From the NCBI GenBank assembly GCA_019307665.1, contig JAFDJC010000003.1, positions 1 through 38,867 of the forward strand: a stretch of 38,867 nucleotides of DNA. Direction: 5' to 3'. This DNA comes from Deltaproteobacteria bacterium (GTDB taxonomy: Bacteria > Desulfobacterota > Desulfobacteria > Desulfobacterales > SURF-7). A program made the translations under genes and the position numbers. Of the stretch, positions 25,499 through 32,713 are shown piece by piece (position 1 is the stretch's first letter; each line of letters begins with the position of its first letter). Under the pieces are notes generated by a model. The model searched no databases and was not told the origin of the DNA. It worked only from the letters and a program-made list of their open reading frames with translations.

Positions 25499-26206
25499 TT
25501 ATGAAAATCTGCTTAAAAAACCTGATACAACCGATACAACAAGAATAACGGCGGTAAATCCTATACAGCCGGCCCCGATAAAACGATGGAATACATTTTC
25601 TCTGGTTTTTTGTTCATACCCCAAAATATAACCCAAAACTATTCCGGCAGCAATTCCTCCACCATGCGCCCAATTATTAATTCCAGGTATAATCAGACCG
25701 AAAACAAACAATCCGATCACCCAACCCCTGACCTGCCTGAAAAGGCTGTTTCCAAATACATCGCCCCGGCTTTTTCCATAATACAGCAGGGTTCCGATCA
25801 GACTGCACACCGAAGCTGATGCTCCTATTGTAAAAGCCACTCCAGCAAGATTTGACAGAAAAAATCCTGCGATGCTCCCAAGAATGTAAATGGCAGACAT
25901 TCTCCATATGCCATACACCCTGACAACAAACGGCGCAATCTGTTTGAAAGCGGCCATATTAAAAAAAATGTGCAGTATTCCGCCATGAAGGAAGCCGGCT
26001 GAAACAAGCGACCACCAGCGATGGTAGCTTCCTACAGGTATTGACCCGGTAGCGCCCATGGCAAAAAGGCTATCGCTCCCGGGCGATAAAAAGGTTAAAG
26101 GATTAGCGGACAGCCCGGGAATCTTTCTACTGAAAACAATCGACACGATAAACATAAATATGTTTACACAGATCACTCCTTTAATAAATTTGTCGTTATT
26201 TTTCAT
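25499..26206 (-). CDS. Rhomboid-family intramembrane serine protease
   Basis: This 235-aa protein has six or seven membrane helices and rhomboid landmarks. HGGILHIFFNM lies in helix 2 (the oxyanion-side His/Asn region). The catalytic serine is in GASAS (G-x-S), and the catalytic His is in NNWAHGGGIAAG. The WR/WWSLVSAGFLH loop is also typical. It cleaves substrates within the membrane; the target is unknown. No clear Shine-Dalgarno precedes ATG 26206. Confidence 0.9.
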   Translation of the reverse strand: MKNNDKFIKGVICVNIFMFIVSIVFSRKIPGLSANPLTFLSPGSDSLFAMGATGSIPVGSYHRWWSLVSAGFLHGGILHIFFNMAAFKQIAPFVVRVYGIWRMSAIYILGSIAGFFLSNLAGVAFTIGASASVCSLIGTLLYYGKSRGDVFGNSLFRQVRGWVIGLFVFGLIIPGINNWAHGGGIAAGIVLGYILGYEQKTRENVFHRFIGAGCIGFTAVILVVSVVSGFLSRFS

Positions 26207-26235
26207 TACTTGTTGTTATTTTTAATTAAGACCGG

Positions 26236-26370
26236 CTACTCTTCAAAACAAAATTCCATAGTAAAATCGCCATTGTCGGTTTTATATGACATGACAATAA
26301 CCGGACGCCCTGGGATATGGTCCAGTGAATGCCCGCTTCCAATAAGAACATTTACATGTTTTGCATCCAT
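26236..26370 (-). CDS. Small 44-aa protein, unknown
   Basis: An ORF of 44 codons starts at ATG 26370 with GAGG about 6 nt upstream and ends at TAG 26236. It lies 9 nt after the cyclophilin stop and 29 nt before the rhomboid gene, all on one strand. The peptide begins MDAKHVNVLIGSGHSL and ends GDFTMEFCFEE, with a soluble, balanced composition. The position and ribosome binding site favour a real gene. No family was recognised. Confidence 0.6.
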   Translation of the reverse strand: MDAKHVNVLIGSGHSLDHIPGRPVIVMSYKTDNGDFTMEFCFEE

Positions 26371-26379
26371 ATCAATCCT

Positions 26380-26952
26380 CTAAAGCTGGCCGCAATTTTC
26401 AATCACAACCTTTGCTTTGGGCCGGCCGTTCTGCGAGCCAACGGTTTCTATCTTTCCGACGATATCCATTCCTTTAGTCACACGCCCGAATACGACGTGT
26501 TTGCCGTCGAGCCACGGTGTTTTTATTGTAGTAATAAAAAATTGCGAGCCGTTGGTGCCGGGTCCGCTATTGGCCATTGACAGCATCCCCACATCCGTAT
26601 GTTTAAGTTTGAAGTTTTCATCCGAAAATTTCATCCCATAAATTGACTTCCCTCCGGTACCATTGTGGTTTGTAAAATCACCGCCCTGAATCATAAAACG
26701 GGGAATGATTCTGTGAAACGTACTGCCTTTGTAACCGAAACCTTTTTCGCCAGTGCACAGAGCACGGAAGTTTTCTGCAGTTTTAGGCACAATATCGGCC
26801 TGCAGTTCGATCTCAATTCGTCCTGATGGTTTCCCATCAATACTAATATCCAGAAAGACGTTCGGGTTTTCTGCAAAGGCGCTAAAAGCGATTAAAAAAT
26901 AAATCCCCAATAAATAAAATATAACCCTTGGTATTCTTAAAGCAAAACGCAT
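26380..26952 (-). CDS. Periplasmic cyclophilin-type peptidyl-prolyl isomerase
   Basis: This 190-aa protein has an N-terminal signal peptide (residues 1-27, ending FSAFA-EN) and a full cyclophilin domain. Landmarks are PKTAENFRALCTGEKGFGYKGSTFHRIIPRFMIQGGDF with the catalytic Arg, MANSGPGTNGSQFFIT, and WLDGKHVVFGRV. The eukaryote-like GEKGxGYKG insert is kept. It should speed proline isomerisation of proteins in the periplasm. A strong AAAGGAG site lies 7 nt before the ATG. Confidence 0.95.
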   Translation of the reverse strand: MRFALRIPRVIFYLLGIYFLIAFSAFAENPNVFLDISIDGKPSGRIEIELQADIVPKTAENFRALCTGEKGFGYKGSTFHRIIPRFMIQGGDFTNHNGTGGKSIYGMKFSDENFKLKHTDVGMLSMANSGPGTNGSQFFITTIKTPWLDGKHVVFGRVTKGMDIVGKIETVGSQNGRPKAKVVIENCGQL

Positions 26953-26987
26953 AGTTATCTCCTTTCATCAAGATTTGAATTTTCTAT

Positions 26988-27746
26988 CTATAGCATATAC
27001 CGATAGGGATGGAAATGGATAGGAACCCTAACCTTGCTGCTGGCCTTATTTTTAAAAAGAAGAAATCCATTATCTTTACCAAAAAGAAAGATGTCTTTCG
27101 TGATCTCAACGTCTATTCTGCAGTAATCTATTATCTCTCTTATTCTTCCCTGCTTCCACCATCTAAGCGCCTGGAGGCCGTCCGCGCTTTTTTTTATACC
27201 GAGTGTTTCTGTGGCCAGATGATCAAGGGAAAGTCTATATCCAAGCCTTTAATGAACTTTTTCAAGGATGTCGATGGTATTGATATTATTAAAATTAAAG
27301 TCAGAGTAGCCGCCCAACACTTTATAATCAAAACGTTTGATATTAAAGCCGACAACTGCATCAAATTTTGACATGTGTTCAATTAGATCGGAAACCTGGT
27401 TTTCAAGAAATTCAAAATATGTATCAGCCCTGGAATCATTGTTAATCAGCATTCGCTCCATTACCGGAAGGTTGTAAATAAGTGTTTTACCGCTTGCAGT
27501 GGGCGTTGCAACAACAACATTTTTTCCTGACCTGATAAGATCAATCGCTTCAGCCTGATGCCGGTAGAGACCGTCTCCACCTGTTTGATGTATAATGTTC
27601 AGCACATCTTCCGGCAACGGCTTTTGTGTATCGGCAATTGCTCCTTCATGCCCGTCAATAACCTTGTGATAAGCCACCTGGTGAGACATCCGCTTGGAAT
27701 TGATAAGTGATTCTATATATTCTTTGATATCCGGCTTTCTGTTCAT
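26988..27746 (-). pseudogene. Remnant of a DEAD/DEAH helicase with RNase-H-like domain
   Basis: One frame of 253 codons runs from ATG 27746 to TAG 26988 but is interrupted by TAA at 27249-27251. The N-terminal about 107 residues are the start of a DEAD/DEAH-box helicase (RHQAEAIDLIRSGKNVVVATPTASGKT, with Walker A) and stop abruptly after YNLPVMERMLINNDSRA. From about 27425 onward the sequence is instead the tail of an RNase-H-like exonuclease domain (DAVVGFNIKRFDYKVLGGY, then after the stop LGYRLSLDHLATETLGIKKSADG, WWKQGRIREIIDYC). Such helicases normally carry this domain far downstream, so most of the gene has been deleted in frame and a nonsense codon followed. It is not expected to work as a helicase. 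Confidence 0.8.
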
Positions 27747-27898
27747 GCTATTTTTTTTCCTGTCTGCATGGGCATACGTGTTTTTTTTAAATAAAGCAAT
27801 CGATGGGAAAAAGATGGGCGTAATTCTCACACGTATAATTGCATACAATACATGGAAAAAACTTGAAAAATATTCTGCATTATATATATTGAGATTCC

Positions 27899-28930
27899 AT
27901 GCATCATTTTCTTATTATAATGAAACGATATTTCCAAATTGCACGCAGGGAAAACGCCCACAAAATCATCCTGCCGATTCTGCTGGTTTTTTTTATCGGA
28001 AGCGCTGCATTCTTCTGGTTTGAAAAAGAGGCAGGCTTAACAGACTCATTCTGGTGGTCCATCGTCACCATGACAACCGTAGGATATGGTGATATTTCAC
28101 CCATGACAATCGGGGGCAAAATTACCGGTGTGCTGGTGATGATTTTCGGCATCGGTTTTTTAGGTGTATTTACAGCTGCAATAGCAGGTTTTTTTATTGA
28201 AAACAGGCTTCTGGAGAATAAAGGAATGAAACCAACCAATTTTACCGATCATTTTATCATCTGCGGATGGAATTTCAGGGGAGATGATATTGTGGCAGAA
28301 CTCCGCGCAGACCCCAAAAGCGCTGATCTTCCACTGGTCATTATCGCAGATATTCCTGAAAAACCACTGGATGACATTCAAATCCATTTTATTCGGGGAG
28401 ACGTCAACCCGGACACACTCGAAAAAGCTAATATTTCCAAGGCAGGGGTTGCCTTCATCCTCTCTGATGATAAGCTTGACTCTCATTCAGGGGATGCAAA
28501 AACGATTCTCAATACCATGACCGTTAAAAATATCTGTCCTGACGTGTATACATGCGTGGAGTTAATGGACCCTAAGAACATGGACCACTGCAGGATGATA
28601 AAAGCGGACGAAGTGATCATTGTTGGAGAACTCAGCACAAACCTTCTGGTGCAGGCAGCCCTTGATCATGGCATCACAAGAATGATCAGTGAGCTTGTCA
28701 GCAATAAATATGGTGAAGACCTTTACAAAATAGGACTTCCGTCTTATCTTACGGATAAAGATTTTTTTTCAGTGATGTGTGAGTTAAAAAAACAGCATAA
28801 TATACTCTGCATCGGCATTGAGGACAAATCAGGACAAAACCTGATTGCCAATCCGGACACAAGTTACAGACTTAAGGCTGATGATATGCTGATCGTTATT
28901 GCAAAGGACAGACCTGATAAAAATATTTAA
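27899..28930 (+). CDS. Potassium channel with TrkA-N (RCK) domain
   Basis: This 343-aa protein has two membrane helices around a pore loop with the K+ filter TTVGYGD (residues 59-65). A cytosolic RCK/TrkA-N domain (FIICGWNFRGDDIV, about 115-240) and a TrkA-C-like end follow, as in MthK/KefC-type channels. The glycine signature is GxN/GxxG-like (CGWNFRG) rather than canonical GxGxxG. Start choice: ATG 27899 or ATG 27920 (residue 8); neither has a clear ribosome binding site. A possible promoter (TTGAAA 27863-27868, TATATT 27885-27890) would make the first almost leaderless. It heads the plus-strand cassette with YbjN-like, PspA and DUF4178 genes. Confidence 0.92.
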   Translation: MHHFLIIMKRYFQIARRENAHKIILPILLVFFIGSAAFFWFEKEAGLTDSFWWSIVTMTTVGYGDISPMTIGGKITGVLVMIFGIGFLGVFTAAIAGFFIENRLLENKGMKPTNFTDHFIICGWNFRGDDIVAELRADPKSADLPLVIIADIPEKPLDDIQIHFIRGDVNPDTLEKANISKAGVAFILSDDKLDSHSGDAKTILNTMTVKNICPDVYTCVELMDPKNMDHCRMIKADEVIIVGELSTNLLVQAALDHGITRMISELVSNKYGEDLYKIGLPSYLTDKDFFSVMCELKKQHNILCIGIEDKSGQNLIANPDTSYRLKADDMLIVIAKDRPDKNI

Positions 28931-28959
28931 TAATCGCAACAACATAATGGGGGACATAT

Positions 28960-29352
28960 ATGAAAGAAAAATTTGAAACAGTTAAGGCGTATCTTCATGA
29001 AATCGACATTGCCATTGTTGATGAAAATACGGATGAGGAACTGGTGGTGGTTGAAGACGAGGAAAACGGCATTAAAAACCTGATCATTGACTGCGAAGAG
29101 CCTATTATTGTTCTTGAACAGGTGATAATGGAGGTCCCTGGTGACGCAAAAGATCTTTTTAAGCGACTTCTTCAGATGAACCGAAATCTTGTTCACGGCG
29201 CATTTGTCCTGGATGAAGATGGAAAGGTTGTCATTTTTCGTGACACGCTTCAACTCGAAAATCTGGACAGAAATGAACTTGAGGGTTCAATTCATGCACT
29301 AAGTCTTGCACTTTCAGAATACGGATCGGAACTGCTGGAGTATGCAGCCTAA
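28960..29352 (+). CDS. YbjN/DUF2170-like (CesT/Tir chaperone-fold) protein
   Basis: This 130-aa acidic protein has the pattern of YbjN/YjfI-like proteins: N-terminal helix, DIAIVDENTDEELVVV, MEVPGDAKDLFKRLLQMNRNLVHGAFVLDEDGKVVIFRDTL, then a C-terminal helix. Proteins of this fold bind partners as dimers, like type III secretion chaperones. In PspA gene neighbourhoods they are thought to act as accessory or regulatory factors. It lies 29 nt after the K+ channel gene and 77 nt before pspA, all on the same strand. Confidence 0.75.
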   Translation: MKEKFETVKAYLHEIDIAIVDENTDEELVVVEDEENGIKNLIIDCEEPIIVLEQVIMEVPGDAKDLFKRLLQMNRNLVHGAFVLDEDGKVVIFRDTLQLENLDRNELEGSIHALSLALSEYGSELLEYAA

Positions 29353-29429
29353 AACAAGTCAAAATTGACAGTGTCGTAAAAAAAACAGAGTTCATTTTTT
29401 AAAGTTTTTAACCACAGGAGGTATGACCA

Positions 29430-30137
29430 ATGTCATTATTCAACAGAATTTTCAAGCTGGGACAGTCCCATGCCCATACAGTTATTGATAAAATGGAAGA
29501 CCCGATTAAAATGACCGAACAGGGAATCCGAGACCTTAAAAAGGATCTCCAAGGCGCAATGCAGAGTCTTGCCGAAGTTAAAGGTGTCACCATCAGGACG
29601 AGGAAGGAGTCGGAAAACAATAAAAAACTTGCTGCAGACTATGAACGGAAAGCAATGCTTCTTCTTCAAAAAATGCAAAATGGTGAGCTCGATGCTTCGG
29701 AAGCGGAAAGGTTGGCCACTGAAGCACTTTCTAAAAAAGAGAGTCATGCAAACGAATCAATAAAAATGTCCCAGGAAGCGGAAAATAACCGGAAAATGTC
29801 AGACAGCCTTCAGTCAAATGTGAACAAACTGAAATCAACTATCTCCACCTATGAAAATGATCTTATCACCCTGAGAGCACGCGCCCGAACAGCAGCCTCC
29901 ACCAAGAAAATCAACAAACAGATCGCAAAAGTCGATTCCTCTGGGACTATCGCCATGCTTGAAAAAATGAGAGCAAAGGTGGAAGAAGATGAATCGCTTG
30001 CCCTGGCATACGGAGAAATGGCAACTGCTGATAGGAGTGTTGACGATGAGATAAATTCAGTGCTTTCCAGCGGGAAAAGTGTCACGTCTTCCGCCAGTCT
30101 GATAGAACTCAAACAAAAAATGGGCATTGCTTCATAA
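29430..30137 (+). CDS. PspA/IM30 (ESCRT-III-like) family protein
   Basis: This 235-aa, mostly helical, coiled-coil protein starts MSLFNRIFKLGQSHAHTVIDKMEDP, the usual amphipathic N-terminal helix and helix-1 pattern of the YjfJ branch of PspA/Vipp1 proteins. These ESCRT-III-like proteins polymerise on damaged inner membrane and help keep the proton gradient. A perfect AGGAGG stands 7 nt before the ATG. Only one base separates its stop from the DUF4178 start, implying coupled production. No pspF or sigma54 site was seen. Confidence 0.9.
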   Translation: MSLFNRIFKLGQSHAHTVIDKMEDPIKMTEQGIRDLKKDLQGAMQSLAEVKGVTIRTRKESENNKKLAADYERKAMLLLQKMQNGELDASEAERLATEALSKKESHANESIKMSQEAENNRKMSDSLQSNVNKLKSTISTYENDLITLRARARTAASTKKINKQIAKVDSSGTIAMLEKMRAKVEEDESLALAYGEMATADRSVDDEINSVLSSGKSVTSSASLIELKQKMGIAS

Positions 30138-30138
30138 T

Positions 30139-30684
30139 ATGGGCTTTAAAGACTTTTTTAAAAAGAAAAAAACAGAAGACATCGACCCTTTGAAAGACCT
30201 TACACTTGTCAATCTCAGGGTCGGCTCGTATGTTGACTGGGATATGAATACCTGGGAAGTAACCGCATATAACCATTACGATTGGGGTTCCGGTGACGTA
30301 ACCCGCGAGTGGCAACTCACATCAAGTGATGAAACAATATACCTTGAACAGGAAACAGATGATGATATTTTCTGGAGCATAAACCGAAAGATATCTTTTA
30401 ATCGCTTAGGAACTGGTATCCGAAACCATATCCTTGAAAACGAAAACCCGCCTGATGAAATCGAATTTGAAGGAACACGCTATTTTCTTGAAGATTCAGC
30501 AGGGGGAAGTTTCTTCAAGGATGGAACCGGGACCGGACGTGAATTGATCAAATGGGAATACGAGGATGATTCGGGAAAAAAATACCTTTCAATCGAGCAA
30601 TGGGGAGAAGAAAGTTTCGAGGCATCTGTCGGCAAAGAAGTAGAAGAATACCAGTTTTCCAATATTCTGCCGCCTGCGTCATAA
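30139..30684 (+). CDS. DUF4178 protein, PspA partner
   Basis: This 181-aa protein has the DUF4178 beta-rich core (LTLVNLRVGSYVDWDMNTWEVTAYNHYDWGSGDVTREWQL, EETIYLEQETDDD-like, FEGTRYFLEDSAGGSFF). Charged Lys-rich residues lie at the N-terminus. ATG 30139 follows the pspA stop by one base, so the upstream codons from 30127 are not taken as coding. In other genomes DUF4178 genes cluster with PspA, DUF350, polyamine and K+-channel genes, as here. Confidence 0.85.
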   Translation: MGFKDFFKKKKTEDIDPLKDLTLVNLRVGSYVDWDMNTWEVTAYNHYDWGSGDVTREWQLTSSDETIYLEQETDDDIFWSINRKISFNRLGTGIRNHILENENPPDEIEFEGTRYFLEDSAGGSFFKDGTGTGRELIKWEYEDDSGKKYLSIEQWGEESFEASVGKEVEEYQFSNILPPAS

Positions 30685-30937
30685 GTATCCGTTTTACGCT
30701 TGGAGCATTTGTTGCAGCCTGATTTTCTATGACTGGACAACCAAATATATATCCAACTCTGCACTTCGCAATTGACATCAAATAGTTTTATTTTAGAATA
30801 ATTGTCAGTGGTCAAAGGGACTACAGAACCGAAGATTTGTTTCAACTGTGCATCGGTAGTTACCATGATTACCGAATCAAAATAAAAAGCCGCATAAACT
30901 TAGATGGGGCGAAGTTTTTTGATCCCAAATTTTCAAT

Positions 30938-31396
30938 TCATCTGTTCAACACTTTACGTATAGTTTCAGCGATTTCTTGTATTGAAATGGGTTTCATGAC
31001 AAAGGCGGCAATACCCAGTTTTTTGGCTTTTTCTTCATCTATAATGGCACTATGGCCCGTGCAGACAATTACAGGAAGGCCGGGACGAATTTTCACTATC
31101 TTTTCAAATAAGTTAAAGCCGGTCATATGCGGCATGGTCATGTCGGTCAATATCAAATCGAAATGATCGGGTTTCGACTGAAAAAGTGCCAATGCTTCAG
31201 ACGCACTCCCCTTGGTTTCAACCTGGTATCCGAGTCGTTCCAACATCCGCCGGACCACTTTAACGATTGCTTCATCATCATCCACAAAAAGTATTTTTTC
31301 ATTGCCGGTTGGTATTTTTTCAGGCGTTGCTTTTTTAACCTTGTCTGTGAATTCAACGTGAGCAGTATCCGTATCAGAAAAATATTTCACTTTCAT
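30938..31396 (-). CDS. Receiver domain joined to a DUF2283-like N-terminus (chimera)
   Basis: The 152-aa ORF starts MKVKYFSDTDTAHVEFTDK, the typical opening of small DUF2283 proteins. After about residue 20 it becomes a linker (KKATPEKIPTGNE) and a CheY-type receiver domain: acidic patch D39-D41, phosphoacceptor D85 in LILTDMTMP, Thr in VCTGHSA and Lys in VMKPIS. The linker and domain read like the C-terminal receiver of a hybrid histidine kinase, whose kinase part is absent. The ribosome binding site (AAGGAGG) is strong and the frame intact, so the protein may be made. Whether it signals is unknown, since no kinase is near. Confidence 0.85.
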   Translation of the reverse strand: MKVKYFSDTDTAHVEFTDKVKKATPEKIPTGNEKILFVDDDEAIVKVVRRMLERLGYQVETKGSASEALALFQSKPDHFDLILTDMTMPHMTGFNLFEKIVKIRPGLPVIVCTGHSAIIDEEKAKKLGIAAFVMKPISIQEIAETIRKVLNR

Positions 31397-31399
31397 GTT

Positions 31400-31635
31400 T
31401 TATTCCTCCTTGTATGATCTGTCGAAAAATGCGTTATGAATCGTTTCGCCGTCTTCGAGCGAGATAACCCTCAAATATTTTTCTGCTTCTGATATTTTGG
31501 CCCATTTCCTGATCCTGCCATCAGATTGGATTCTGCCTTATCAGGTTTCTCAACAACCGATTTTATCCAATCCTCTTTGGCCTGAGCACGATCCGGGCGT
31601 TTCCTCGTATAATCAAAATATTGCGTGGTTTTCAT
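31400..31635 (-). pseudogene. Frameshifted small gene upstream of DUF2283-like start
   Basis: From ATG 31635 the reading begins MKTTQYFDYTRKRPDRAQAK and DWIKSVVEKPDKAE. Near 31530 a frameshift moves the match to another frame: SDGRIRKWAKISEAEKYL, then LEDGETIHNAFFDRSYKEE and TAA at 31400. Joined, the pieces read like the small proteins often encoded just before DUF2283 genes (possibly DUF4258-like, from memory). The length of 236 nt is not a multiple of three, in line with one indel. The stop lies 3 nt before the next start, the normal spacing for the pair. Confidence 0.7.
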
Positions 31636-32172
31636 TTATCATATTCCAGATATATTATTTGATAGTGCCGAACATTATTAATGTACAGACCGGTCTCGAA
31701 CACACGCCTTTTTCTCAACTTTTTCGCATAATATTGAATATGACGAATTGTCCAACATTTTTTTATTTTTTTGTCAATAGCATTTTAAACTGTCCGGTTT
31801 TCATAGCAAGTGAAATGTCCGGTTATAGAAAATTTCAATCGCACTCCGTTTATAGTGATTATCATAAATATTTTCCGATTAGTTTTTGGAAATATAAACA
31901 GAGAAGGCAACTATGGTTCTTTGAAATTCATATATTTTCAATAGGTTGTAATGGGGGTGGCCCAGACAACTTGTTGTCTGGGTGCAAAGCACAAGAAGCT
32001 TTGAATGGGCGTAAATTTTGAGAACAGCACAAGAAGCTTTGAATGGGCGTAAATTTTGAGAACAGCTTCTTGCCTTTCGGGCACCGGCAACGAGTTGCCG
32101 GTGTTACCCAATGCATAAATCCCTTTCATGGAAACGGAACGTTATTATGACAACCACTATAAATAAAAAATA
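31636..32172. other. Gene-free stretch with REP-like palindromes
   Basis: No supported gene was found. The left part (31640-31950) is AT-rich and without visible structure. The right part holds two perfect palindromes and a tandem duplication, listed separately. A long plus-strand ORF across it lacks any family signal and crosses the repeats, so it is not called. Confidence 0.5.
31961..32103. repeat. Two perfect palindromes flanking a 38-bp tandem duplication
   Basis: The first palindrome has arms CCCAGACAAC and GTTGTCTGGG with a 2-nt loop (31961-31982). The second has arms CACCGGCAAC and GTTGCCGGTG with a 2-nt loop (32082-32103). Between them a 38-bp unit starting GCACAAGAAGCTTTGAATGG is repeated exactly (31989-32026, 32027-32064). 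CAAGAAGCT and AGCTTCTTG form an additional inverted pair across it. The layout resembles paired REP elements (a BIME). Confidence 0.85.
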
Positions 32173-32697
32173 TTACCCTTCAGACTGGTAAGATATGAAG
32201 TGCGCCTGATTGCGCCCCATCTCTTTTGCTTTATAAAGTGCCTTATCTGCGCCGGCAATCAGCGCCTCAGGCTTATTATTAATATTTTGTTTATGAGCAA
32301 ATCCCCATGAAAATGTTAGACCAAATTTTTCCGCTCCACCTATTCGAACCGCTGCATGAAAAGCAGAAGCGCACCATTCACTCATATCTGCCTTGGTCAC
32401 CAGGTTGCTGAAAAATTTTAAGTCCACCCGCTTTCTCTCGATTTCATTTCCCTGCTCCCCATAACCGTAGCAAAGGTCGTGTGGCAAACAGCATTTGTAA
32501 GTAATATCCTCCCAGTTACAACCAGTGAATAAACCCATTACTTCATCCGGCAAGCCCGAACATCCATCGAACTTCCAATTCTTATAGCTTTCCGAATCGT
32601 GTTCAATTCGTTCAACCAGATAATCCAGGCCGAAATATCGACATAGTTCTAATGCCTCGCTTGCGGTTATAATATCGCCGATTTCAGGTAACTTCAT
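32173..32697 (-). CDS. PLA2-like protein with a GGDEF-like C-terminal tail (chimera)
   Basis: The 174-aa ORF contains a phospholipase A2-type active-site motif, C69-C70-L-P-H73-D74-L-C76 (CCxxHDxC), with further Cys at 46 (DGCSGLP) and 60 for disulfides. From about residue 136 it changes to ALIAGADKALYKAKEMGRNQ, which is the C-terminal end of GGDEF (diguanylate cyclase) domains; the GGDEF active site itself is absent. The join lies near 32290, around FSWGFA, which resembles the SIGVA strand of GGDEF and could mark the crossover. There is no signal peptide. The gene is 16 nt downstream of a DUF6765-like gene on the same strand. Confidence 0.8.
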   Translation of the reverse strand: MKLPEIGDIITASEALELCRYFGLDYLVERIEHDSESYKNWKFDGCSGLPDEVMGLFTGCNWEDITYKCCLPHDLCYGYGEQGNEIERKRVDLKFFSNLVTKADMSEWCASAFHAAVRIGGAEKFGLTFSWGFAHKQNINNKPEALIAGADKALYKAKEMGRNQAHFISYQSEG

Positions 32698-32713
32698 TTT
32701 TTCTCCCGTTTTT

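Noticed and set aside
27009..27371. 120-codon plus-strand ORF
   Set aside because: It is antisense to the helicase remnant, whose conserved RNase-H-like motifs explain the sequence.
30480..30866. Minus-strand ORF starting MVTTDAQLKQIFGS
   Set aside because: The first residues vaguely recall the start of an FMN-binding PPOX protein, but the similarity ends after about 15 residues and most of the ORF is antisense to the DUF4178 gene.
31497..32021. 174-codon plus-strand ORF
   Set aside because: It runs antisense to the frameshifted small gene, crosses the palindromes and first duplication unit, has low-complexity AT-rich translation and no ribosome binding site or family motif.
31961..32103. 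Rho-independent terminator for the PLA2-like gene
   Set aside because: The palindromes have no T-run after them on the minus strand and are paired with a duplication, which fits a REP-type repeat better.
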